A stretch of 45,102 nucleotides of DNA from Oxalobacteraceae bacterium UBA6704. GTDB taxonomy: Bacteria; Pseudomonadota; Gammaproteobacteria; Burkholderiales; Burkholderiaceae_D. The notes beneath the pieces are model-generated. The model saw nothing but the letters and a program-made list of their open reading frames with translations. It was not told the origin of the DNA and searched no databases. This document shows positions 1 through 7,863 of the stretch, piece after piece (positions within the stretch are counted from its first letter, which is position 1; each line of letters opens with the position of its first letter). The stretch is taken from the NCBI GenBank assembly GCA_002454505.1, contig DKJA01000083.1, positions 1 through 45,102 of the forward strand, given 5' to 3'. Both the position numbers and the translations under genes were made by a program.

Positions 1-716
1 ACCGTCGAACGGCCCGACCAGAAATGGCCGCGCGCTTCCCGTGACTGCATCTGAATCTGCGCGTAGTACTGCGCATCGCGCGGAATGCCCGCTTCCTGCG
101 TACAGTCGGCAAACAGCACAAGGCCATGCCCGACTGCGGTCTGTTCGACACGCCAGGCGATGCCCTCTTCGGTCAGCAGGCGGAGCACGAAATCGTAATC
201 GGACTCGCGGTACTGGCAGCAGTAGCTGCGTGCCGGCACGTCGGCCAGGAAGGCCCGGGTATCGTCGCTCCAGCGCCACTGTGCCAGCGGCGCGTAATCG
301 CCAAACACGGACTCGACGATCTCGATGACCGTCCTGTCCTGCCACACGCGGCTGTTGCGGCCACGGGTAAGGCGCCACAGCCACGGCGTCAGCTGCAGCC
401 GGTAGCGGGCCAGACCGCCGTCGCTGCCCAGCATGGCGGCCTGTGTGATGTCACCGTTAAATGTAGTGCGGGCGCCGTCCGGCAGGCTGATCGCCAGCGT
501 GGCCGGCTTGCCCAGCAATGTCCGCAGGTCGATATGTGCATCGGTCGACAGCGCGATGATGTCGCGCGCGCCAACCTCCTGCACCCCATCCTCCGCCATG
601 AAGGCTTCGACCAGCAGGTCGGGACTGTCGTCCGACAACTGCAATTCATACAATCGGGTGACACTGGAATACCCGCCCAGCGCCGTTAAAACTATTTCAC
701 TAAGTGCAATACTCAT
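1..716 (-). CDS. vgrG: T6SS spike protein VgrG, N-terminal part (cut by window edge)
   Basis: About 238 codons are visible, starting at ATG 716-714 and running off base 1, so the C-terminus, including any effector domain, is unseen. The translation has the VgrG/phage gpD layout: an early beta domain (YELQLSDDSPDLLVEAF), then GGLARYRLQLTPWLWRL, then the hallmark CQYRESDYDFVLRLLTEEGI near residues 165-185. The same landmarks, almost word for word, occur in the second VgrG at 23982-27656, so the two are paralogues. VgrG trimers form the needle tip of the T6SS and are secreted with Hcp. The start codon overlaps the stop of the upstream 256-aa gene (ATGA), so the two are probably translated together. 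Confidence in the family is high; the cargo is unknown. Confidence 0.93.
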   Translation of the reverse strand, partial: MSIALSEIVLTALGGYSSVTRLYELQLSDDSPDLLVEAFMAEDGVQEVGARDIIALSTDAHIDLRTLLGKPATLAISLPDGARTTFNGDITQAAMLGSDGGLARYRLQLTPWLWRLTRGRNSRVWQDRTVIEIVESVFGDYAPLAQWRWSDDTRAFLADVPARSYCCQYRESDYDFVLRLLTEEGIAWRVEQTAVGHGLVLFADCTQEAGIPRDAQYYAQIQMQSREARGHFWSGRST

Positions 717-1483
717 GTATTGGAAGCAGTTTTAGCCGGCTTGCACTCGGGTTCCTTCCTGGCATCCGTGGCGCAAAGACGGGCGCGGCATTGTTCTTCG
801 CCCGCCGCGTTGTACTGTTTGCAAATTTTTAATTGTTCGGCCGGCGTGGCTTTTTTTCCACGCGGTTCCATGTGGGCCATCAGTGCCGCCAGCAGCGTCA
901 CGTCGTTATCCGCCGGCTTCGGCGCGGGCCTGGCCGGCGCCTTTTCCTTCGGTTTTTTCGCTGGCGGCTTCTTGTTCTCGGCCAGCCTGTGTTCGCGGGG
1001 CTTGTCCTTCGAAGGTTTCTCCAACGCCTGCGTCAGGTGATCCTTCTTGGCTGGCGATTTGGGCGGCGGCGGCGCCATGTCCGCCAGGGGATTCGCGGCA
1101 GCCGGATCGGGCGTCTCGCGCAGCTCGGCTGCGGTCGACGGGGCCGGCGCAGGCTCGGCGGCCACCGGCGCCTCGACGGGCGCAAGCGGCTTGGGCACGG
1201 GCGCTGCGGCCACCGGCGCTGCGGCGACCAGCGTCGGCGGCGCGTCGGTAGCGTTGTCACCTAGCAACGAGTACAGACCCGCAGCGATGGCCAATGCGCC
1301 CAGGCCGACACCGCCCCACACCAATGCGCCGGGCTTGCCCGACGGCGCGGCGGCGGCTGGCGCGGCGGGCTTGCCGTCGAGCGAGCTGAGAATACGCTGC
1401 CGTTCCGGTTCCGCCTGCGGTGCAGAAGAAATCAGACTTGGCCGGCCTGGTCGCGCCGGACGATCCCCTTGGTCTTGCAACAT
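713..1483 (-). CDS. Single-span membrane protein, Pro/Ala/Lys-rich, Cys-containing C-terminus; unknown function
   Basis: 256 aa. I chose ATG 1483 because AAGGAG lies 4-5 bases upstream; an in-frame start further upstream (1522) lacks such a site. One hydrophobic segment spans roughly residues 53-73. A long Pro/Ala-rich then Lys/Pro-rich linker follows, and the last ~60 residues form a compact region with four Cys (KICKQ, EEQC, RLC, PEC). The topology looks like cytoplasmic N-terminus, one helix, and an extended tail crossing the periplasm to a small disulfide-capable domain. It ends in an ATGA overlap with vgrG, which ties it to spike production or loading. I do not recognise the family. It could be a T6SS accessory or adaptor, but this is inference from position only. 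Confidence 0.75.
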   Translation of the reverse strand: MLQDQGDRPARPGRPSLISSAPQAEPERQRILSSLDGKPAAPAAAAPSGKPGALVWGGVGLGALAIAAGLYSLLGDNATDAPPTLVAAAPVAAAPVPKPLAPVEAPVAAEPAPAPSTAAELRETPDPAAANPLADMAPPPPKSPAKKDHLTQALEKPSKDKPREHRLAENKKPPAKKPKEKAPARPAPKPADNDVTLLAALMAHMEPRGKKATPAEQLKICKQYNAAGEEQCRARLCATDARKEPECKPAKTASNT

Positions 1484-1571
1484 TAGCTCCTTATTAATTT
1501 CGCAGTACTTTACTAGAATCAAGAGATTTCTGCTGCAAGTTTGCGCTTAAATCGTGCGCGATACCACAATT

Positions 1572-1586
1572 AATAGTTCAACTATT
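1572..1586. promoter_or_regulatory. 7-1-7 inverted repeat in divergent T6SS spacer
   Basis: AATAGTT-C-AACTATT is a perfect inverted repeat with one central base, about midway between the divergent starts at 1483 and 1676 and just upstream of the predicted promoter at 1599-1627. It has operator-like geometry, but no cognate regulator is identified in the window. Confidence 0.4.
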
Positions 1587-1598
1587 TTCCAATCGTGC

Positions 1599-1627
1599 TC
1601 CACATTGACATATCAGTAAGTTATACT
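1599..1627 (+). promoter_or_regulatory. Predicted sigma70-type promoter of the tagX-tssM-tssA operon
   Basis: TCCACA (1599-1604) and TATACT (1622-1627) are separated by 17 bases. Four of six -35 bases and five of six -10 bases match consensus. Transcription would start near 1634, about 40 bases before the GTG start of the tagX-like gene. Confidence 0.45.
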
Positions 1628-1675
1628 CCTGGGCAATGCTTTTAAGATATAAGTAATGCAACGGGGGAGTCTGTC

Positions 1676-2515
1676 GTGTGGGTGCTGCTGGTAGCCCTGT
1701 ATTTCGTGCTGGCCTGCGTGGTCAGCTGGATGATCCTGTTCCCTGCGGGACGCGAATTCATGCTCAACGCGCTGGCCGGTGCCAGCCAGCGGCTGCAGCG
1801 TCGCGCGGGTGCGCTGGCGCAGCGGCGGCTGCAGGACGCGGGGGCGCTGCGCCAGACCGGCCGCGCTTCCGCCGGCGCGCTGGGCGCATTTTTCCGGAAG
1901 CATTACCTGCTGTGCCTGGGTGGCGGTGCGCTGATCTGCCTGCCGCCGCTGGCGGCCGTGCTGCTGGCGGGAAAGTCCACCTTGAACGGGTACGAGCCGT
2001 CCACCCGCGAGATGAATACGCAGGTGGCCGACCTGCTGCAGGGCGAGCAGCTGGCGCCGCCGCCCGCGCTGCCGCCGCTGGTGTTCGCGTCGGCCGAGGT
2101 GGCGGAGGAACGGCCGATGCTCGTGTCGGCCAGCCGCGACTGGGCGCTGATGAACGCGGCCTATACGCAGCGCTTGCTGATGGTGTTCAAGATCATGAAG
2201 GAGCAGCACGGTTACGACATGGCGATCCTGGAAGGCTACCGCAGCCCGGAACGCCAGGACCGGCTGGCGTCGATGGGGCCGAACGTCACGAATGCGGCGG
2301 CGTTCCAGAGCTGGCACCAGTACGGGCTGGCCGCCGACTGCGCCTTCCTGCGCGACGGCAAGCTGGTGATTTCGGAAAAGGATCCGTGGGCGATGCGCGG
2401 GTACCAGTTGTACGGCCAGGTGGCCGAATCGCTTGGCCTGACCTGGGGCGGGCGCTGGAAGATGATGGATTTCGGCCACACGGAACTGCGCATGGCCGGC
2501 GTGATGAAACGATAG
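1676..2515 (+). CDS. tagX: TagX-like M15-family peptidoglycan peptidase, membrane anchored
   Basis: 279 aa from GTG 1676, preceded by GGGGGAG six bases upstream. Hydrophobic segments at about residues 2-23 and 78-98 anchor the protein in the inner membrane and place the C-terminal domain in the periplasm. That domain carries the M15/VanY-type zinc site: EGYRSPERQ (183-191), SWHQYGLAADCAF with H214 and D221, and DFGHTEL with D265 and H268. In Acinetobacter, TagX is an M15-type L,D-endopeptidase needed for T6SS assembly, presumably to open the cell wall for the membrane complex. Here the gene leads the operon that contains tssM, which fits the same role. The catalytic motif is clear; the specific bond cleaved is inferred from TagX. 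Confidence 0.85.
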   Translation: MWVLLVALYFVLACVVSWMILFPAGREFMLNALAGASQRLQRRAGALAQRRLQDAGALRQTGRASAGALGAFFRKHYLLCLGGGALICLPPLAAVLLAGKSTLNGYEPSTREMNTQVADLLQGEQLAPPPALPPLVFASAEVAEERPMLVSASRDWALMNAAYTQRLLMVFKIMKEQHGYDMAILEGYRSPERQDRLASMGPNVTNAAAFQSWHQYGLAADCAFLRDGKLVISEKDPWAMRGYQLYGQVAESLGLTWGGRWKMMDFGHTELRMAGVMKR

Positions 2516-2525
2516 GAGCGCAACG

Positions 2526-2585
2526 ATGGCAGCACCTTTGATCCGCCCGCCGGCTGCGCGGCACGATTCCCACGGCAGGCTGTGA
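2526..2585 (+). pseudogene. 19-codon mini-gene resembling the N-terminus of a PAAR protein (possible remnant or leader)
   Basis: ATG 2526 follows TAGGAGCGCAACG, a better ribosome site than that of the next gene. The peptide reads MAAPLIRPPAARHDSHGRL and then stops (TGA 2583-2585), one base before the next ATG at 2587. PAAR spike-tip proteins commonly begin with a similar pattern: M-x-x-PLIR, then a Gly-Asp region, then S/DHGG. A PAAR gene is also expected near tagX in Acinetobacter-like loci. It may be a decayed PAAR gene whose remainder is deleted, or a leader peptide that couples translation to the next gene. The match is short, so confidence is limited. Confidence 0.35.
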
Positions 2586-2586
2586 A

Positions 2587-3993
2587 ATGCTGACCTGGAT
2601 GAAGAAGCTGTTCGCGGGCGCCGCCACGTTCGGCGCCACCTGGATCGGCGCCGTATGGTACTGGCGCGAAAACAACCGCATGCCCGACACGGGCGACCTG
2701 GCGCTGTACCTGCTGGTCGTGCCGCTGCTGCTGCTGGCCGCCTTCTGGGCCGGCCGCAAGGTCTACCGCGGCATGGCCGCCGCCGGCGTGGCCGCTGCCG
2801 CCACGGCATCGGCTGCCGAACCAGCCTTGCCGGCAGTCCCTCCGCCGCCGCCGGCCGTGGCCCTGTCCATCGTCGCCGTCGCCATCCGCGCTCCCCATGG
2901 CGGCTCGGCGCAAGCGCTGCTGGCCGCCGTGGCCGAAGGCGAAGCCCGGCCGTCACTGGATCCCGAACTGGAAGACGATGCCGGCTATCCCGTGATGACG
3001 GCCCGGGTGCAGGAGCTGGACGAGCCGGCGCTGCGCGACGACCTCACGGACTGGCTGCGCAAGCGGGGCACCGAACCGGGCGAGCTGGCCGACGAGCAGC
3101 TGCGCGCACTGGCCGCGGGTGGCGCGGTGGCGGCCGAACTGGCCGGCCACCTGGCCGTCCACCCGCAACTCGAAGCGCATGCGGCGCATGTCGCACGCCG
3201 CGAACCTTCGCCGCTGCCGATGCTGCAGCTGCACGCCGCACTGACGCACGGCTGGACGCCACCGCACCGCGCCATCGCCGGCGAATGGCTGCGCCATCTG
3301 GTGACTGCCGCCGGCTGGCCAGCTGACCGCATCGCCGCCGCACCGGAACAGCGGGACGCCGACGATATCGTGCCGATCCTGCAAGGCCTGCTGGCGGCGG
3401 AGCAGCCGTTCGCCATCGTCGTGGCCTGCGGTTCCCATATCGGCCCGGACGCCATCGACGGCATGACGGCCGCCGGCACGCTGTTCACGTCGCGCCGCCA
3501 GCAGGGCCAGATTCCTGGCGAGGGCGCGGCCGGCCTGCTGTTGGCCGCCACCGCGCAGGCGAAACTGCTTGCCCTGGATGATGCCCCATTCCCTGCCCTG
3601 CGCGCCGTCGCCAGCGAACGTCGTGCCGATTCCGCCGATGCCGCGAAAAAGCCGGATGCCCAACCCTTGCTGGCGGCCTGCACGCGGGCGCTGGATCAGG
3701 CGCACTGCGCGCCGGACGCGGTCAAATTCGTGGCGGCCGACACGGATCACCGCACCGGTCGCGTGATGGAGCTGATGGGCGCCGTATCGGCGGCACTGCC
3801 GCAACTGGATCCGGCGGCCGACGTGGCCGCCATCGGCGCCACGTGCGGCGCCTGCACGCCCGTCACCTTCGTCACCACGCTCGCACTCGGCAGCCGGGAA
3901 GCGCTGCTGCGCGAAGCGCCGGTGCTCTGCATCGGCAATCTCGATCCTTACCGGCGCGACGTGGCCGTCATCGCGCCCGCCAGCCCGGCTTAA
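2587..3993 (+). CDS. Membrane-anchored thiolase/ketosynthase-fold-like T6SS locus protein, catalytic residues apparently lost
   Basis: 468 aa. Two hydrophobic segments (about residues 7-25 and 38-55) and a Pro/Ala linker (66-92) precede a large domain. That domain shows beta-ketoacyl-synthase features: VVACGSHIG (278-286), GQIPGEGAAGLLLA (307-320, compare the PGEGAA motif of KAS enzymes), ADTDHRTGRVMEL (384-396, at the position of the NAHGT-type first-His motif) and IGATCGACTPVT (416-427, at the position of the second-His GH..GA motif). No nucleophile-type Cys motif is seen where expected near residues 200-240, and the second His is absent. It is therefore probably a non-catalytic scaffold. 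It lies between the tagX-like gene and tssM, 30 bases before tssM, so a part in the membrane complex is plausible. The fold call is by eye from motifs. Confidence 0.6.
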   Translation: MLTWMKKLFAGAATFGATWIGAVWYWRENNRMPDTGDLALYLLVVPLLLLAAFWAGRKVYRGMAAAGVAAAATASAAEPALPAVPPPPPAVALSIVAVAIRAPHGGSAQALLAAVAEGEARPSLDPELEDDAGYPVMTARVQELDEPALRDDLTDWLRKRGTEPGELADEQLRALAAGGAVAAELAGHLAVHPQLEAHAAHVARREPSPLPMLQLHAALTHGWTPPHRAIAGEWLRHLVTAAGWPADRIAAAPEQRDADDIVPILQGLLAAEQPFAIVVACGSHIGPDAIDGMTAAGTLFTSRRQQGQIPGEGAAGLLLAATAQAKLLALDDAPFPALRAVASERRADSADAAKKPDAQPLLAACTRALDQAHCAPDAVKFVAADTDHRTGRVMELMGAVSAALPQLDPAADVAAIGATCGACTPVTFVTTLALGSREALLREAPVLCIGNLDPYRRDVAVIAPASPA

Positions 3994-4023
3994 TTCACCC
4001 GCTTTCCAATCAACCAGTTCATC

Positions 4024-7000
4024 ATGCAAAAAATCTGGCAATTCCTGACCGCGCGCACCAGCCTGATCGTCATCGGCTGGGTGGCGTTCACCGCCCTGCT
4101 GCTGATCGTGGCGTACCTGCTGCAGTGGCCGGCCAGCGTGCCGTGGATCGTCCTCGGCCTGGCGGTCGTCATCAGCGCCACGCTGTGGCTGTGGCGCCGC
4201 TACCGCCGCAAGCGCAAGGCCAACCAGCTGGGCGACATGCTCGACCAGCAGGTCGGCAAGGCCGATCCGGCGCAGCGCCAGGAAACGGAAGTGATCCGCA
4301 AGCGGCTGCAGGAGGCGATCGCCACGATCAAGGGTTCCAAGCTGGGCCAGTTGTCCGGCAACGCCGCGCTGTACGAACTGCCGTGGTATATGGTGATCGG
4401 CAATCCGGCGGCCGGCAAGAGCACGGCGATCGCCAGCTCCGGCCTGCAGTTCCCGTTTGCCGACACGAAGATCGTGCAGGGTGTCGGCGGCACGCGCAAC
4501 TGCGACTGGTTCTTCACCACCGAAGGCATCCTGCTCGACACGGCCGGCCGTTACTCGGTGGTGGACGAAGACCGCGCCGAATGGTTCGGCTTCCTCGACC
4601 TGCTGAAGAAATACCGCAAGAAGGCGCCGATCAACGGCATCATCATCGCCGTCAGCATCGCCGAGCTGACGCGCAACCGGCCCGAATTCGCCATCAACCT
4701 GGCCAAGAACCTGCGCCAGCGCGTGCAGGAACTCACCGAGCGCCTGGAGGTGCATGCGCCCGTGTACGTGGTGTTCACCAAGGCCGACCTGATCACGGGC
4801 TTCAACGAATTCTTCCACGACAGCGAACGGGGCGAGCGCGAAAAGGTCTGGGGCGCCACGCTGCCGTACAACCAGAACGCCACCAGCGAACAGCTGCTCG
4901 ACCAGTTCGACGCCCGCTTCGACGAACTGTACGACGGCCTGAAGGACCTGAGCCTGGCCAATATGGCACTGCAGTGGCGCGACAAGATGCCGCCCGGCGT
5001 GTTCACCTTCCCGCTCGAATTCTCGTCCGTCAAGCCATCGCTGCGCGCGTTCATCGCCACGCTGTTCGAGGAAAACCCGTTCCAGTTCAAGCCCGTGTTC
5101 CGCGGCTTCTACTTCACCAGCGCGCTGCAGGAGGGCGAGACGGTGTCGGCATCGTCCACCCGCGTGGCGCAGCGCTTCGACCTGAAGCTGCAGCCGGTCG
5201 AACACGAGGATCACCAGCAGCAGCAGGGATACTTCCTGTTGAATTTGTTCCGCAAGGTGATCTTCGCCGACAAGGAGCTGGTCGCCCAATACGCCAGCCC
5301 GGCCAAGATGCGGCTGCGCTACGTGGCCTTCTTTGCCGCCACCGCCTTCGTCGGCCTGGCGCTGGCCGGCTGGAGCTGGTCGTACATGAACAACCGCCAG
5401 CTGGTGGCCAATGTGCAGGCGGACCTGGACCAGGCCATCAAGCTGCAGGCGAAAAGCCTGGACCTGCAGTCGCGCTTCCAGGCGCTGGAGATCCTGCAGG
5501 ACCGCATCGAGCAGCTGGACCGCTACGAGGAAGACCGGCCGCTGTCGCTGGGGCTGGGCCTGTACCAGGGCGAACTGCTGAACCGCAAGCTGCGTGAAGA
5601 GTATTTCGCCGGCGTGCGCGAAGTGATGCTGAAACCCGTCGGCCAGTCGCTGGAAGCCTTCCTCGCCGAAGTAAACAGCGGCGCCGACCAGCTGCAGCCG
5701 ATGACGAAACCGGTCAGCACGACATCCGCGGCCGCGCCGGCCGCCGCCGAGACGGCCGCCGTCAACAACGGCACGCAGCAGTTCAAGGATGCGTCGCCGG
5801 ACAACGCCGAAGACGCCTACAACGCGCTGAAAAGCTACCTGATGCTGGGCGATAAATCGCGTGCCGAGGCAGCCCACCTGAACGACCAGATCACCCGCTA
5901 CTGGCGCGTGTGGCTGGACGGGAACCGGGGCTCGATGCCGCGCGAGCAGATGATCCGCAGCGCCGAACGGATGATTTCCTTCTACCTCGCGCAGATCAAC
6001 GATCCGTCGTGGCCCGGCCTCGATGCGAAGCTGGCACTGGTGGACCAGACGCGCGACAACCTGCGCCGCGTGGTGCGCGGCATGCCGGCGCGCGAGCGCG
6101 TGTATGCGGACGTGAAGGCGCGCGCCGCCACCCGCTATCCTTCGATCACCGTGGCCCGCATCGTCGGCGACCAGGACAAGGAGCTGGTGCTGGGCAGCTA
6201 CGCAATCCCCGGCAGCTTCACCCGTCAGGCCTGGGAAGGCTTCGTGCAGGATGCGTTCCGCGACGCGGCCAACCGCGAACTGCAAAGCGCCGACTGGGTG
6301 CTGAAGACGTCGTCGAAGGACGACCTGACGCTGGAAGGCAGCCCGGAACAGATCCAGAAATCGCTGGTGGAACTGTACAAGAACGAGTATGCGAAGGAAT
6401 GGCAGAAATTCATGCAGGGGATCACCGTGCGCGACCTGGAAGGCTTCGATGGCGCCGCCAGCGCGATGAACCGGCTGGGCGACCCGCAGAATTCGCCGCT
6501 CGGCAAGGTCATCACCACCGTCTACGAACAGACGTCGTGGGACAACCCGTCCCTGCTCGACACCGGCCTGCAGCGCGCGCAGAAAGGCCTGGCCGGCTGG
6601 TTCCGCGAGACGATCCTGCGCCAGAAGCCATCGCAGGTGAACGTCAACATCCCTTCCGGCGGCACCGCGCAGAATGCGGCACTGCCGCTGGGTCCCGTGG
6701 GCCGCGAGTTCGCCGGCGTCACGCGCCTCGTCGTTGCCAAGGACAACAACGCGTCGCTGCTGCGCGGCTATATCGACCAGATGTCGAAGCTGCGGGCCCG
6801 CTTCAACCAGATCAAGAACCAGGGCGATGCAGGCCCCGGCGCGAAGCAGCTGATGCAGCAGACGCTGGACGGCAACGGTTCCGAACTGGCCGACGCGCTG
6901 AAGTATGTCGACGAGCAGATGCTGGTCGGGATGACGGATGCGCAGCGCCAGGCGCTGCGGCCGGTACTGGTGCGGCCGCTGATGCAGACGTTTGCCGTCA

Positions 7001-7863
7001 TCGTCAAGCCGACGGAAGCGGAGATCAACAAGGTGTGGGCCGCCCAGGTGCTGGAGCCGTTCAACAAGAACCTGGTGATGAAATACCCGTTTGCCACCGA
7101 GTCGCGCGCCGAGGCAAGCAATGCCGAAATCGGCGAGGTGTTCGGGCCGGACGGCGCCATCGCCAAATTCTTCAACACCACGATCGGGCCGCTGGTGGTG
7201 CGCCGCGGCGACTCGCTGAGCGCCCGCACGTGGGCCAATATGGGCATCACGCTGGCGCCGAGCGTGGCCGCCAGCTTCCCGAACTGGGTGGCACCGCTGG
7301 CTGCCGGCGGCGTGTCCAACGCGGCCGCATCGAGCGGCGGCGAAGCGCAGACGCAGTTCGACGTGCAGGCGCTCGGTGCCGTCGGCGCGACCGAATTCAC
7401 GCTCGAGATCGACGGCCAGTCGCTGCGCTGGCGCGGCCAGGCGCAGCCGTGGGTGCACATGGCGTGGCCGAATCCGTCCGGCGCGCCGGGTGCCAAGATC
7501 ACGGCCATCACGCCGGCCGGCCAGTCGGTGCTCGTGCTGAACGAGCCGGGCCACTTCGGCCTGAAGAAGATGATCGATGCCGCGCAGCGCAAGCGCAAGG
7601 ACAATGGCGTGTTCGAACTGGCCTGGCAGGCCAATGGCGTGACCGTCACGGCCAACCTGAAGGTGCTGCCGGCGGCCGCGCCGCCGCCGCAGGCACCGCA
7701 GCCGCAGGGCCAGGGCTTCAAGCGCCTGCGCCTGCCGGAAGTGGTGACGGCACCGGCTGCGCCGCCCGCGCCCGCTCCTGCTCCCTCGCCTGCCCCTGTG
7801 CCCCCGGCACCGGCGCCGACACGCACCACGGCCGTCGCCGCACCAGCGGGAGCAGTGCAATGA
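4024..7863 (+). CDS. tssM: T6SS inner-membrane core protein TssM (IcmF)
   Basis: 1279 aa, a usual TssM length. Two transmembrane helices (about 12-34 and 38-57) are followed by a cytoplasmic domain with an intact Walker A (GNPAAGKS, 126-133), then a third helix (about 431-455) and a long periplasmic C-terminal half (IcmF-related and TssM C-terminal regions). TssM spans the inner membrane, binds TssL in the membrane, and its periplasmic part docks onto the outer-membrane side. The last ~40 residues are a Pro/Ala repeat tail, an unusual extension that may reach through the cell wall. No TssJ is encoded nearby, so the usual lipoprotein partner of the C-terminus is missing or replaced. The stop overlaps the tagF start (ATGA). 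Confidence 0.97.
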   Translation: MQKIWQFLTARTSLIVIGWVAFTALLLIVAYLLQWPASVPWIVLGLAVVISATLWLWRRYRRKRKANQLGDMLDQQVGKADPAQRQETEVIRKRLQEAIATIKGSKLGQLSGNAALYELPWYMVIGNPAAGKSTAIASSGLQFPFADTKIVQGVGGTRNCDWFFTTEGILLDTAGRYSVVDEDRAEWFGFLDLLKKYRKKAPINGIIIAVSIAELTRNRPEFAINLAKNLRQRVQELTERLEVHAPVYVVFTKADLITGFNEFFHDSERGEREKVWGATLPYNQNATSEQLLDQFDARFDELYDGLKDLSLANMALQWRDKMPPGVFTFPLEFSSVKPSLRAFIATLFEENPFQFKPVFRGFYFTSALQEGETVSASSTRVAQRFDLKLQPVEHEDHQQQQGYFLLNLFRKVIFADKELVAQYASPAKMRLRYVAFFAATAFVGLALAGWSWSYMNNRQLVANVQADLDQAIKLQAKSLDLQSRFQALEILQDRIEQLDRYEEDRPLSLGLGLYQGELLNRKLREEYFAGVREVMLKPVGQSLEAFLAEVNSGADQLQPMTKPVSTTSAAAPAAAETAAVNNGTQQFKDASPDNAEDAYNALKSYLMLGDKSRAEAAHLNDQITRYWRVWLDGNRGSMPREQMIRSAERMISFYLAQINDPSWPGLDAKLALVDQTRDNLRRVVRGMPARERVYADVKARAATRYPSITVARIVGDQDKELVLGSYAIPGSFTRQAWEGFVQDAFRDAANRELQSADWVLKTSSKDDLTLEGSPEQIQKSLVELYKNEYAKEWQKFMQGITVRDLEGFDGAASAMNRLGDPQNSPLGKVITTVYEQTSWDNPSLLDTGLQRAQKGLAGWFRETILRQKPSQVNVNIPSGGTAQNAALPLGPVGREFAGVTRLVVAKDNNASLLRGYIDQMSKLRARFNQIKNQGDAGPGAKQLMQQTLDGNGSELADALKYVDEQMLVGMTDAQRQALRPVLVRPLMQTFAVIVKPTEAEINKVWAAQVLEPFNKNLVMKYPFATESRAEASNAEIGEVFGPDGAIAKFFNTTIGPLVVRRGDSLSARTWANMGITLAPSVAASFPNWVAPLAAGGVSNAAASSGGEAQTQFDVQALGAVGATEFTLEIDGQSLRWRGQAQPWVHMAWPNPSGAPGAKITAITPAGQSVLVLNEPGHFGLKKMIDAAQRKRKDNGVFELAWQANGVTVTANLKVLPAAAPPPQAPQPQGQGFKRLRLPEVVTAPAAPPAPAPAPSPAPVPPAPAPTRTTAVAAPAGAVQ

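Noticed and set aside
126..689. A 187-codon plus-strand open frame at the left edge
   Set aside because: The minus strand reads as the N-terminus of VgrG with clear family motifs; the plus-strand frame is its shadow.
1605..1627. TTGACA (1605-1610) paired with TATACT (1622-1627) as a promoter
   Set aside because: The spacing is 11 bases, too short; the TCCACA hexamer at 17 bases was preferred.
5910..7859. Upstream extension of the tagF reading frame
   Set aside because: It lies wholly inside tssM in another frame; family similarity begins at ATG 7860.
2953..7860. A 1635-codon open frame antisense to the ketosynthase-like gene and tssM
   Set aside because: Its translation is dominated by Arg, His, Gln and Gly with no domain; it is a codon-bias shadow of the GC-rich genes on the other strand.
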